DNA of 26,699 nucleotides from CAYRRR01 sp964426755 (GCA_964426755.1 CAYRRR010000009.1:1-26699); one strand, 5' to 3'. Counted from the first letter of the stretch, positions 7,029-14,504 are shown. The notes: generated by a model not told the origin, from the letters alone. Made by a program: numbers and translations.

Positions 7029-7213
7029 ACTTAACAATAAAAAACTGGAAATAGGTGAAATTCCTATGCTGTGCCGCAACGGTAATGTAATGAGACAAAC
7101 CTACGGTTTTTCTCATCGCTCGTCAGCAAAAGCTGATTTTTGCTAAAGCAAAAACAAGCTCGCTGCTCTTTTTACTAGAGTGAAAAAATGCTAAGCCCGA
7201 TACAGTTATAAGT
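7029..7213 (+). ncRNA. Cobalamin (B12) riboswitch aptamer
   Basis: The core at 7046-7087 matches the cobalamin class: GGAA, then a P5-like stem ATAGG (7051-7055) / CCTAT (7063-7067) with loop TGAAATT, then GCTGTGCCGCAACGGTAAT (7068-7086), whose CCGCAACGG is a hallmark of the family. A B12-box-like stretch AAGCCCGATACAGTTAT occurs at 7193-7209. ACTTAAC (7029-7035) can pair with GTTATAAGT (7205-7213, two-base bulge), closing a P1 directly after the B12 box as expected. The variable part between (7091-7190) folds into several short hairpins. The family binds adenosyl- or other cobalamins and represses expression. An Infernal search against the Rfam cobalamin model would settle it; B12-box divergence is the main doubt. 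Confidence 0.82.
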
Positions 7214-7244
7214 CTCTCGAGCAGGAGCACATGACAGATTTTTG

Positions 7245-7280
7245 ACCCTCGTCTTTTGCTTATGAGACGAGGGTATTTTT
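7245..7280 (+). terminator. Intrinsic terminator of the riboswitch expression platform, also masking the ribosome binding site
   Basis: ACCCTCGTCT (7245-7254) and AGACGAGGGT (7265-7274) form a perfect 10-bp stem with a 10-nt loop, followed by ATTTTT (7275-7280). The ATG of the next gene is the very next base. GAGGG (7269-7273), 7 nt before that ATG, would be its Shine-Dalgarno and is buried in the stem, so folding would block both elongation and initiation. Confidence 0.85.
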
Positions 7281-8675
7281 ATGTCAGTTATGGTATCGGA
7301 GAGCTATGGGATTGGTGCAGAGTCGTCACACGGCATCTTGAGGTTAGTGGATGAACCGAGAGTAATTGCTGTGCCTGAACTGCCCGAAGACGAGTTGTTG
7401 CGGGCACGTGCAAATCGATTTATGCGTTCGATTGGTTCCTGCGTCATGAGTCAATCGGTGGAGGTTGGCGAAGAAGAGCCAGGCCATAATGACAGTCTAT
7501 TAACAGCAATTAAAAAGGGTGCTGAAGGTGACGCTGAGGCTGAAAAAATGGTGGCAGTTAATGTTGGCTCAGATTTTTCTGAACGCGTCTTAAAGGCTGG
7601 AGAAGTAACAAAATATTATCTTCAAAAAGATGAAAAAGGAGAACTGATTCAATTCGGGCAGCCTTACGTGGCGGTGTATGCAAACAGCCTAAGGCTTACG
7701 CCTGAAACCTCAAAACTCCGACCTCGCACTGAAGCCGAAAATAGAAATCGTGAACGCATAGCTTATTATACCGAGAATGGTTTATTGAACGAGTATTATA
7801 TGGTGGTCTTTTCTTTGTGCCCAGAAGACATGACCAACGAGGAGTTAAATGATGCAGGCTACTTTGCAGATACTAAAACAATGGCCATTCAGGCAACCAC
7901 CGTAGAGAACGATGCCGTTTCAATTGAGTCGGCTTTTGTTAGCGGTACAAAAGAAAAAGATGCGCCTCGGCACGATATGGATGTCGTTGTTCAGTTGGCT
8001 GCTGAACTGAGTATAGATTATTCTAATCTGTCGACGGCAGAAATTATTGACGCACCACTTTTGGTGCCAAAATCATTAATGCCGAACGGCGTCATTGATT
8101 TAGTTGAGTTTCTAGATGATGTAGCCGGCGGTACGTTCTTCGGAGAAGATAAACCACGTCAAGACTATATTGCGTTCAGAGCTTACTGTGATGAGCGTCG
8201 CAAAAGCTATGCTGCTGATGTTGAGGTCGTAACGAAGCAGTTGCTTGCCGAAGCAGATCAAATTAACACGCCGTATATGGCCATACAGCGCTTAAATAAA
8301 TTATCAGGCGCTCAAATGGTCAAACGGGCAGTCAAAGACAAAACGATTGATGCCCGAGTATTTGGAGATGAAGCAGCCGGGTTTATTCAACAGGCTCGCT
8401 TGCACGCCGATAGTGGCAATGGAGAGGCGGCAAATAAAGCTGAGAAACGGGCTATTGAAACTGAGACGAGTCGATCGTGTCCCAGTGGCGTATCCAGACT
8501 AAGTGAAGCCGACAAAGGGGTATCGGCAAACGATGCGGTGAGTGATAAGCGCAAGGCTACAGAAGATAAGTATGGCTCATTGACTTTTAAGTGCCCAAAG
8601 GGTCACACCAACCGGCGACCGCGCAACAAACTAATTCCAAAATGCCAGATTTGTGGAACCAGCGTTAAATGTTAA
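7281..8675 (+). CDS. Unknown protein with C-terminal zinc-ribbon-like cysteines, under a cobalamin riboswitch
   Basis: I do not recognise this 464-residue protein. It has no signal peptide or membrane helix and appears soluble and acidic in the first half. Notable stretches are RFMRSIGSCVM (near 47-57), NVGSDFSERVLKAGEVTKYYLQ (near 94-115) and a helical, charged section from about 290 to 430. The C-terminus has Cys438-x3-His442 and Cys455-x2-Cys458 with a final Cys464, consistent with a metal-binding ribbon. It resembles neither B12-dependent ribonucleotide reductase nor a B12 transporter. The ATG at 7281 abuts the terminator T-tract, and its ribosome binding site lies in the terminator stem. 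Position behind a cobalamin riboswitch implies that its product is needed when cobalamin is scarce, or handles it; this is inference. Confidence 0.85.
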   Translation: MSVMVSESYGIGAESSHGILRLVDEPRVIAVPELPEDELLRARANRFMRSIGSCVMSQSVEVGEEEPGHNDSLLTAIKKGAEGDAEAEKMVAVNVGSDFSERVLKAGEVTKYYLQKDEKGELIQFGQPYVAVYANSLRLTPETSKLRPRTEAENRNRERIAYYTENGLLNEYYMVVFSLCPEDMTNEELNDAGYFADTKTMAIQATTVENDAVSIESAFVSGTKEKDAPRHDMDVVVQLAAELSIDYSNLSTAEIIDAPLLVPKSLMPNGVIDLVEFLDDVAGGTFFGEDKPRQDYIAFRAYCDERRKSYAADVEVVTKQLLAEADQINTPYMAIQRLNKLSGAQMVKRAVKDKTIDARVFGDEAAGFIQQARLHADSGNGEAANKAEKRAIETETSRSCPSGVSRLSEADKGVSANDAVSDKRKATEDKYGSLTFKCPKGHTNRRPRNKLIPKCQICGTSVKC

Positions 8676-8682
8676 GGTATCG

Positions 8683-8688
8683 TATAAT
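8683..8688 (+). promoter_or_regulatory. Consensus -10 (TATAAT) 8 nt before the zinc-ribbon gene start
   Basis: TATAAT is followed by AAGAAGCT and then ATG at 8697, with no Shine-Dalgarno, which predicts a leaderless mRNA for the small gene and the membrane protein coupled to it. No good -35 is visible. Confidence 0.55.
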
Positions 8689-8696
8689 AAGAAGCT

Positions 8697-8870
8697 ATGA
8701 TGACACAAAACGATGAAATATATGAAACGCTTGTTCGTGAGCGGTCGCCCGAGTTTTTTTGTGACAACTGCGGACATTACCCAATAGAGCCGGTGCATGG
8801 CCATTTTGTTTGTCCGGACTGTAAAATGCCAACTAAGTGCTGCGAGGGGATGCCATTAGAAAATGAGTAA
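8697..8870 (+). CDS. Small zinc-ribbon protein (57 aa)
   Basis: An open frame too short for usual cut-offs encodes 57 residues: an acidic helical start, then FFCDNCGHYPI, HFVCPDCKMPT and KCCEGMP. The two CxxC pairs (Cys22/Cys25 and Cys39/Cys42) have the spacing of a zinc ribbon, and a further Cys48-Cys49 pair follows. A TATAAT sits 8 nt before the ATG. The frame overlaps the start of the next gene by 8 nt (ATG at 8863, stop at 8868-8870), arguing for a real coupled gene. Function is unknown; a partner or regulator of the downstream membrane protein is possible. A second in-frame ATG follows the first directly. Confidence 0.75.
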   Translation: MMTQNDEIYETLVRERSPEFFCDNCGHYPIEPVHGHFVCPDCKMPTKCCEGMPLENE

Positions 8871-9585
8871 GCCGAAAAAAGTGTGGACATATAGACTGCT
8901 CCAAAAGTTATCATACGTTATCGCCGCTTTGTTAATGATCCATATTGTTATCCAAACAATTAACTTTGTGACCTGGCCCACGATGCCGACCTTTTTAGAG
9001 TTTTCTAATAGGGTTGATGTGGACGATGAGGCAAGCATACCAACATGGTACTCGCAATTCATACTAATTATTGCCAGTATTTTTGCATTTATTGCTGCTC
9101 GTTTAGCAATGAGTAAGCAGCAAAGAAGAGTCTGGTATTTATTGAGTCTGGCTACAGTGCTTATTTCATTAGACGAGGTTGCTCGCTTACATGAATTCGT
9201 GATCCAAACTATTCACGTTAAGTTGTGGGGCACTGAAGGTTCAAGCATAACAAAGAACGCATGGCTTATTATTCTGCCTTTTATCGTGGCAGGAGGGCTA
9301 ACGCTGCTTATAGCTATTTATCGGGCACTTCCAAGGCGAACATTTAAGTTAATGTTGCTAGGTGGTGTGGTGTATTTTTCTGGTGCGATTGGTATCGAAA
9401 TCTTAAGTAGTGGCATGAATCCTAACAGTTGGACATACACTACACTTGTGACAGCATTTGAGGAAGGTCTTGAGATGATGGGAAGCGCCTTATTGGTTTT
9501 TGCAGCGGCGGATTATATCGACCGTACTCATAAATCGGAAACAAAATTATTATTGCAGATGCTTAATGTGCCGCACAAAAAATGA
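8863..9585 (+). CDS. Integral membrane protein with acidic/His motifs, function unknown
   Basis: A 240-residue protein with about six hydrophobic segments (roughly 16-36, 62-82, 91-104, 133-152, 162-180 and 203-217). Near membrane helices it carries SLDEVARLHE (102-111), GIEILSSG (177-184) and FEEGLEMMGS (199-208). Asp104, Glu105, His110, Glu111, Glu179, Glu200, Glu201 and Glu204 could form an intramembrane metal site, as in some membrane hydrolases, but I cannot name the family. Two Trp/Pro-rich and acidic loops (38-60) face one side. It overlaps the zinc-ribbon gene by 8 nt upstream, and the NadD-like gene by ATGA downstream, so the three are one operon. Confidence 0.8.
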   Translation: MSKPKKVWTYRLLQKLSYVIAALLMIHIVIQTINFVTWPTMPTFLEFSNRVDVDDEASIPTWYSQFILIIASIFAFIAARLAMSKQQRRVWYLLSLATVLISLDEVARLHEFVIQTIHVKLWGTEGSSITKNAWLIILPFIVAGGLTLLIAIYRALPRRTFKLMLLGGVVYFSGAIGIEILSSGMNPNSWTYTTLVTAFEEGLEMMGSALLVFAAADYIDRTHKSETKLLLQMLNVPHKK

Positions 9586-10166
9586 TGCGAGTGGGCGTTT
9601 TTAGCGGAACATTTGACCCGTTTCATATTGCTCACCTCGAAGTTTGTTTAGTTAGTCGAGCTGCTTGCGAGCTTGATGTCGTTACGGTAATGATAGAAAA
9701 AGAACCAAGGCGCAAGTCTGACGTTACTGCCTATAAACAGCGGTTGGCTATTGTTGATTTAGCTTTGCAGCAACACCCCAGCATCCGGGTTATCGATCCA
9801 GAAGTTAACAGCATAACAGCTAACAGTGCATTACAGATTTTACGGCACCACTTTGAGAACGCACAGTTCTTCTACATTCTTGGCTCGGATGTAGTAGAGT
9901 ACATACTGCAGTGGCCTCAGCTCGATACGCTTACGGCAAATTTTACGTTTTGCGTGGTGCTTCGCGACAATAAGGACGAGCCGGTGGTACGAAAGCAGTT
10001 ATCTGAAATAAAGAAAAAATTCTCAAACCTGAATTACAGACTATTACCGGCTGTATGGTCACCAATTTCATCTTCTAAGATACGTGAAGAAGTGAAGACT
10101 ACGGGATACAGCGAGTATGTGCACAGAGACGTTTTAAACTATATTCTAAAGAATCGAATCTATTAG
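9582..10166 (+). CDS. nadD: NadD-like nicotinate-nucleotide adenylyltransferase
   Basis: A nucleotidyltransferase-fold enzyme; NadD makes nicotinate adenine dinucleotide from nicotinate mononucleotide and ATP in NAD synthesis. The N-terminal GVFSGTFDPFHIAHLE holds the phosphate-binding GTFDP and HxxH. LGSDVVEYILQWPQLDTL is in the place of the NadD DxxxxxxxW segment, and ISSSKIREEV matches the C-terminal ISSTxIR. The end VLNYILKNRIY also resembles NadD. Length 194 is typical. The basic EPRRKSD segment replaces the usual PxxxPHK substrate loop, so another pyridine or related nucleotide substrate is possible. The ATGATG start overlaps the previous stop. Confidence 0.75.
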   Translation: MMRVGVFSGTFDPFHIAHLEVCLVSRAACELDVVTVMIEKEPRRKSDVTAYKQRLAIVDLALQQHPSIRVIDPEVNSITANSALQILRHHFENAQFFYILGSDVVEYILQWPQLDTLTANFTFCVVLRDNKDEPVVRKQLSEIKKKFSNLNYRLLPAVWSPISSSKIREEVKTTGYSEYVHRDVLNYILKNRIY

Positions 10167-10186
10167 CAACTAAAATGCTTATTCAT

Positions 10187-10192
10187 TATACT
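10187..10192 (+). promoter_or_regulatory. -10 (TATACT) 7 nt before the GltS-like start
   Basis: TATACT is followed by GGTAAGG and ATG at 10200. TTAGCA at 10163-10168 could be a -35 (18 bp). The spacing predicts transcription starting at or next to the ATG. The AGG directly abutting the ATG is too close to act as a Shine-Dalgarno. Confidence 0.5.
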
Positions 10193-10199
10193 GGTAAGG

Positions 10200-11558
10200 A
10201 TGCAGGGCTCATTATTGGAAAGTATTGTTGTACTGGCCATATTGCTGGTGATTTCACGTTTTATAAAACGTGGCTCTGATGTTTTGCAAAAATTGTTTAT
10301 ACCGAGTTGTCTGGTTGCAGGAGTTATGGGACTGGTACTTGGCCCTCAGGTGCTTGAAACTATCCCAGCCGGTATTACAGAGCATTGGGCGAAGTTTCCG
10401 AAGCTCCTTATCAGCGTAGTGTTTGCAGGTTTGTTTTTAGGTAGAGTCATACCGCCCGCTAAAGAAATTTGGCGACAGGCGGGTCCAATGATTGCGTTTG
10501 GTAATACATTGGCGTGGGGTCAATATGTATTAGGAATCGGCTTAACGCTTTTTTTCTTGACACCGGTATTTGGTACGAGCCCTTTAGCCGGGGCACTTAT
10601 AGAAATGAGCTTTGAGGGCGGTCACGGTACGGCTGCGGGTCTTGCGCCCGTGTTTAATGAGCTTGGTTGGGCAGAGGGAACAGATGTCGCACTTGCATTG
10701 GCAACCTTCAGTATTATTGCAGCAATTTGTACTGGCCTGATTCTTATTAATTGGCATCATAAGATAACTGGACGTACCGTTAGTAAAGAAGACAAAGACC
10801 TGCAGCGTAAAAAACTCATACGAAGCGGGTATAATCTTGTTACGCTAGCTCGTAAAATCGATACTAATCCTAAGGCCGTTGCGATCAATACGCTAGCGTT
10901 TGCGATTGCAATTGGACTGGGGTGGCTCATGCTTGAGGGTCTTATACTGGTTGAAAATGCTGTACTTGCCGGCTATACCGACTTACGATTCTTTAAATAT
11001 TTGCCCTTATTCCCGTTGGCGATGATAGGCGGTTTATTGCTCCAATTGGCACTCCGAAAGCTGAATAAGCAAACGCTTATTCAGCGAAGAACTGCTGAGA
11101 TTTTTAGTTCTCTAGCTCTAGACGTACTAATAGTGAGCGCAATCGCAACAGTTTCACTTAATGCCGTCAGCAAGAACTTGCCGGTATTCATAACATTTGC
11201 GGCTGTCGGTGTGGTTTGGGCGCTCGGCGTATTTATTTTTCTTGCACCGCGTATGTTTGCTTCTCATTGGTTTGAAAAAGGTATTACTAATTATGGACAA
11301 TCAATGGGTATGACAGCAACAGGTTTGCTTATGCAGAGACTTGCAGATCCGGCCAATAATGCGCGAGCCAGAGAGGCTTTTTCATACAAACAACTGGTCT
11401 TCGAACCGTTCATGGGTGGCGGTATTGTTACGGCAACATCATTAATAGTTATTCATGAATTTGGCAGTCATTTTGCCTTAATAACAGCCACGATTGTTAC
11501 GCTTTTTTGGATAGGCCTCGGACTTTACATGGGAAGAAAGCATCGATCTAAAACTTAA
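10200..11558 (+). CDS. gltS: GltS-like sodium:glutamate symporter (ESS family)
   Basis: A predicted polytopic inner-membrane carrier that in the family couples glutamate uptake to sodium. The two inverted halves carry the expected re-entrant signature regions: SFEGGHGTAAGLAP (137-150) in the first and NYGQSMGMTATGLLMQRLADP in the second. About ten to twelve hydrophobic segments are visible, with a charged central loop (KITGRTVSKEDKDLQRKKL). Length 452 is close to, slightly above, the typical ~400. A scavenging organism would gain amino acid import. The stop shares TTAA with the convergent Kef-type gene. Substrate specificity is not provable here. Confidence 0.85.
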   Translation: MQGSLLESIVVLAILLVISRFIKRGSDVLQKLFIPSCLVAGVMGLVLGPQVLETIPAGITEHWAKFPKLLISVVFAGLFLGRVIPPAKEIWRQAGPMIAFGNTLAWGQYVLGIGLTLFFLTPVFGTSPLAGALIEMSFEGGHGTAAGLAPVFNELGWAEGTDVALALATFSIIAAICTGLILINWHHKITGRTVSKEDKDLQRKKLIRSGYNLVTLARKIDTNPKAVAINTLAFAIAIGLGWLMLEGLILVENAVLAGYTDLRFFKYLPLFPLAMIGGLLLQLALRKLNKQTLIQRRTAEIFSSLALDVLIVSAIATVSLNAVSKNLPVFITFAAVGVVWALGVFIFLAPRMFASHWFEKGITNYGQSMGMTATGLLMQRLADPANNARAREAFSYKQLVFEPFMGGGIVTATSLIVIHEFGSHFALITATIVTLFWIGLGLYMGRKHRSKT

Positions 11559-13255
11559 ACTGATTCGTCTTCTTCTGATCCAAAATGACTTTGCAGGTAC
11601 AATAGGTGTTTTTCACGATAGTGCTTAAACTCGGTTTTATTAAAACCATTCCGCTTAATAAACGTGCTGATTTTCTCGCTGCCAATAAAGTGAGGCATCA
11701 TAACGTAGGATGCACCGTCGGCATATAAGTCCGAAGCTAACTGAGCATTATCTGCCGAGCATACAAACACTGCCTTAGGGTTGTGGTTCGCCAGCCAATG
11801 GGCTAAAAACATATTTGTTTTATGGTCACCAATGGTTGATACAACCAGCTTGGCGCGGTCAAGGTACATTTCATCAAGTAGTTCTGGGTCGGTAACATCA
11901 CCATAAAGAAAAGGTTCTTGTTTTCGTTCAAGTGTATCAATCACGTCAGGGTCGTAATCGACCACCAAGTATCTTTTATCCATGGATTTGAAAGTTTTAA
12001 TAAACTCGTGCCCGCCCTTACGGTAACCGAATAATATAATAGGATGGCTTTTATAGGTCGATTCTTGTTCAAAGGTTGCTTTTTTGCGTTCAAAAAATCG
12101 GAGCCGAGGCTCTAACAAGCTGTATAGCTTATTATCGTATTTGATCAAATATGTTGAGATAGCAAAAGTAAGTAGGGCGACTAAGCTTAATGTTGCTACG
12201 ACATCTTCAGATATATACCCAGACGCAAATGCCGCCGCCGCGAAAACTAGAGATAGTTCACTAATCTGGCTCATTGAGATTGATGCCTTAAAACTTGCTC
12301 GTTTGGTATATCCAAGAGCTCCCATCGCAGCCATAACACTGAAGGGCTTTATGAAAATAACAACTGCAGTCAGTAGGATAGCCATCGGTAAGATGGTTAT
12401 GACCGTATCTGGCGTCATAGCTTGTCCAAGCGTAATAAAGAAAATAACAATGAAAAAGTCACGCAAGGGCTTTAATCTTGAAGCCATCTCGCTACTGAAT
12501 GGGAAGCTCGCTAAGCTGACACCGGCAAATAAAGCACCTATTTCTATTGAAAAACCTGCTTGTTCAAATAGAGCGGCAAAGCCGAGCCCCCACCCAAGAG
12601 AGAATAATAGTAAAAGTTCTTTTGAGCTTTCTAGGGCACGGGTGATGCGGGGCACTACTAACTTAGAGCCTAAAATCAAAAACAGCGTAACCGCAATACC
12701 TTTAATGCCAAGAGTCATTAAATCTTCCATTGAGCTCTCGCCGGAGGATTTTAGCGCGAGTCCAATCTTGGCAGCAGTTGCAACAAAATCTTGAACTAAC
12801 AATACGCCAACTGTAATCTGAGCATAAAGTCGTGTTGTTTCTTTTTTATCGTTAAGTAACTTAACGATAATAATAGTGCTGCTCATTGCGAGTGAGAGGC
12901 CAAGAATAGCCGATTCAAGCCGTCCAAAACCAATTGATAAAGCGACAATATATCCAGCTAACGTTACTAAGCCAATTTGTATGACAGCAGTCATCAGCAC
13001 TGTTTTGCCAAGCCGTGAAAATACACGCATACTGAGATCCAGCCCAATAATAAACAGTAGTAATGCAACTCCCATACTGCTCAAGCCAGAAAAAGCAGTG
13101 TCAGTGTGAATAATATTTATGACTGCGGGGCCAGCAATGACGCCCGTTATAATGTGGCCAATAATTAGCGGCTGGCGCAATAGTCGCATTACAAGCGCCA
13201 TTAACGCTCCCAAGGCTATGATAATACTTATCTCAGTAAAAACATTTGAATGCAT
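11555..13255 (-). CDS. CPA2-family K+/H+ (or Na+/H+) antiporter with C-terminal TrkA-N domain (Kef-like)
   Basis: A membrane antiporter with a nucleotide-sensing regulatory domain. Residues 1 to about 380 form the Na_H_Exchanger domain with around 12 helices; LLLFIIGLDLSMRVF and LVQDFVATAA are typical CPA2 segments. From about 400, HPIILFGYRKGG starts a Rossmann TrkA-N/RCK domain with acidic VVDYDPD at the end of strand 2 and LYGDVTDPELL, as expected for NAD(H) or other nucleotide binding. At 566 aa it matches KefB/KefC-type length. The final acidic tail (GSEEDESV) is short. It is transcribed from the symmetric promoter shared with the iron-permease-family gene; the ATG at 13255 has no clear Shine-Dalgarno. 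Confidence 0.88.
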   Translation of the reverse strand: MHSNVFTEISIIIALGALMALVMRLLRQPLIIGHIITGVIAGPAVINIIHTDTAFSGLSSMGVALLLFIIGLDLSMRVFSRLGKTVLMTAVIQIGLVTLAGYIVALSIGFGRLESAILGLSLAMSSTIIIVKLLNDKKETTRLYAQITVGVLLVQDFVATAAKIGLALKSSGESSMEDLMTLGIKGIAVTLFLILGSKLVVPRITRALESSKELLLLFSLGWGLGFAALFEQAGFSIEIGALFAGVSLASFPFSSEMASRLKPLRDFFIVIFFITLGQAMTPDTVITILPMAILLTAVVIFIKPFSVMAAMGALGYTKRASFKASISMSQISELSLVFAAAAFASGYISEDVVATLSLVALLTFAISTYLIKYDNKLYSLLEPRLRFFERKKATFEQESTYKSHPIILFGYRKGGHEFIKTFKSMDKRYLVVDYDPDVIDTLERKQEPFLYGDVTDPELLDEMYLDRAKLVVSTIGDHKTNMFLAHWLANHNPKAVFVCSADNAQLASDLYADGASYVMMPHFIGSEKISTFIKRNGFNKTEFKHYREKHLLYLQSHFGSEEDESV

Positions 13256-13267
13256 AAATTATTTGTT

Positions 13268-13315
13268 TTTCTTTACGTTCATGGTTATTGTACAATGAAA
13301 CAGGAAATTAAGAAA
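13268..13315. promoter_or_regulatory. Dyad-symmetric bidirectional promoter
   Basis: ATTGTACAAT at 13287-13296 is a perfect palindrome giving a TACAAT -10 on both strands. At exactly 17 bp upstream of each lies TTTCTT (13268-13273 plus; 13315-13310 minus). Predicted leaders are about 25-27 nt for both the Kef-like gene and the iron-permease-family gene. The -35s are weak matches to TTGACA. Confidence 0.6.
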
Positions 13316-13329
13316 TAGAAAGAAATATA

Positions 13330-13845
13330 ATGAAAGAAATTTTTCGAAAAATTGCTGCGAAAATCTCGTATGCTACCGGAACCGCGAATGCTTTTCTGCT
13401 AGCAATAGCCGTTGTTATAGTTTGGGCTATATCAGGGCCGGCGTTTGGCTATTCAGATACTTGGCAACTCGTAATTAATACAGGCACAACAATCGTCACC
13501 TTTTTAATGGTGTTCTTAATTCAGAATACGCAAAACCGTGACTCTAAAGCCTTGCATCTAAAACTAGACGAACTTATTCGTTCAACCAAATCAGCACGCA
13601 ATGCCTTTATTGATTTAGAGAACTTTTCTGATGAAGATCTAGAGCTGTTGGATAGAGAGTCACGAGAAATGCACGAAGAGCTGCAAGACAACGCAACGAT
13701 TCGACGTCTGCGTAAAAAAATCGAAGAAGAAAAAACGCGACGAGTTAGTGTCAGAAGTGCCGGTGCCGCATTGAAGACAATATTAAGAACCGAAATTTCA
13801 GTGCCAGGATCATTTAGTGGCATCAAAAAAACAGAGAAGAAATAG
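13330..13845 (+). CDS. Low-affinity iron permease family small membrane protein
   Basis: This 171-residue protein matches the bacterial low-affinity iron permease family in length and in the segment WAISGPAFGYSDTWQLVINTGTTIVTFLMVFLIQNTQNRD split over residues 36-75, including the family-typical IQNTQNRD after the second helix followed by KALHLKLDELIR. Two membrane helices are followed by a cytoplasmic charged helical half (RRLRKKIEEEKTRR). Despite the name, iron transport by the bacterial members is not well shown. It is divergent from the Kef-like antiporter and convergent with dsbA (stop 8 nt before the dsbA stop). Confidence 0.85.
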   Translation: MKEIFRKIAAKISYATGTANAFLLAIAVVIVWAISGPAFGYSDTWQLVINTGTTIVTFLMVFLIQNTQNRDSKALHLKLDELIRSTKSARNAFIDLENFSDEDLELLDRESREMHEELQDNATIRRLRKKIEEEKTRRVSVRSAGAALKTILRTEISVPGSFSGIKKTEKK

Positions 13846-13850
13846 AATAA

Positions 13851-14504
13851 CTAATTTGCTTCTTGTTTTTTAATTGCTTCGTCAATTATTTTACTAAATG
13901 CATCAATTGATGGTTCAGGGCTCTCGATTACTTCGCCGTTAAGTACAAAAGTTGGCGTGCCTTTTATTTTTAAACTATTACCTGCAGCAATATCTGCATT
14001 AATCACGCTGTTCACACCGCTGCTTTGATAATCAGCCTTAAACTGATCTACATTAAGCCCAAGTTCCGTAGCATAATCTTCCATGATTTGTGCTGCATTG
14101 TTAGAGCGTGCCCACGCTTGCTGGCGCTCGTATAAAAGATCATGCATTTCCCAAAACTTATTTTGTTTACTAGCCGCTTCTGCCGCACGGTGCGCCGCCA
14201 TGGCATTTGGGTGAATCTGCGTCAAAGGAAAATGTCTAAATTGAAAAGCAATATCATCACCGTATTTGTCTTTAATATCTTTTAGAATCGGAAAGTAAGC
14301 AGCACAAGATGGACATTGGAAGTCACCATACTCCACTAAGGTTACTTCTTTGTTGCTTGCTCCAAGAGTGTGATCGCTTGCTTGGGCGCCATTGCTGTCG
14401 CTGCCATTGCCTCCATTGCTGTCATTTTTATTTCCCTGGAACGCTACAAAGCCAATAAAACCAAGAACTAAGATAATTAAAACTACTAAAAATCGTTTAC
14501 TCAT
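13851..14504 (-). CDS. Membrane-anchored DsbA/BdbD-like thiol oxidoreductase
   Basis: A thioredoxin-fold protein likely facing the outside of the cell membrane, introducing or shuffling disulfides in exported proteins. From the ATG at 14504 it has 217 residues: an uncleaved-looking helix at about 5-23, a Gly/Ser/Asn-rich linker to about 46, then the domain with active site Cys64-Pro-Ser-Cys67 (GDFQCPSC), a helical insert, and the cis-Pro loop KGTPTFVLNG. GGAGA lies 6 nt before this ATG; an open frame further upstream to 14756 enters the divergent gene and is rejected. CPxC with Pro-Ser fits the Gram-positive BdbD/DsbA_2 type. The partner quinone reductase (DsbB/VKOR) is not in the window. Exported two-Cys proteins nearby (20684) are possible clients. 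Confidence 0.9.
   Translation of the reverse strand: MSKRFLVVLIILVLGFIGFVAFQGNKNDSNGGNGSDSNGAQASDHTLGASNKEVTLVEYGDFQCPSCAAYFPILKDIKDKYGDDIAFQFRHFPLTQIHPNAMAAHRAAEAASKQNKFWEMHDLLYERQQAWARSNNAAQIMEDYATELGLNVDQFKADYQSSGVNSVINADIAAGNSLKIKGTPTFVLNGEVIESPEPSIDAFSKIIDEAIKKQEAN

Noticed and set aside
7029..7280. tmRNA or RNase P RNA as the structured RNA in this gap
   Set aside because: None of the conserved tmRNA (tRNA-like ends, CCA) or RNase P (GAGGAAAGUC-type) core elements are present, while cobalamin hallmarks are.
12084..12794. 236-codon frame antisense to the Kef-like antiporter gene
   Set aside because: Low-complexity Ser/Lys/Ala-rich translation mirrors the membrane helices of the real gene.
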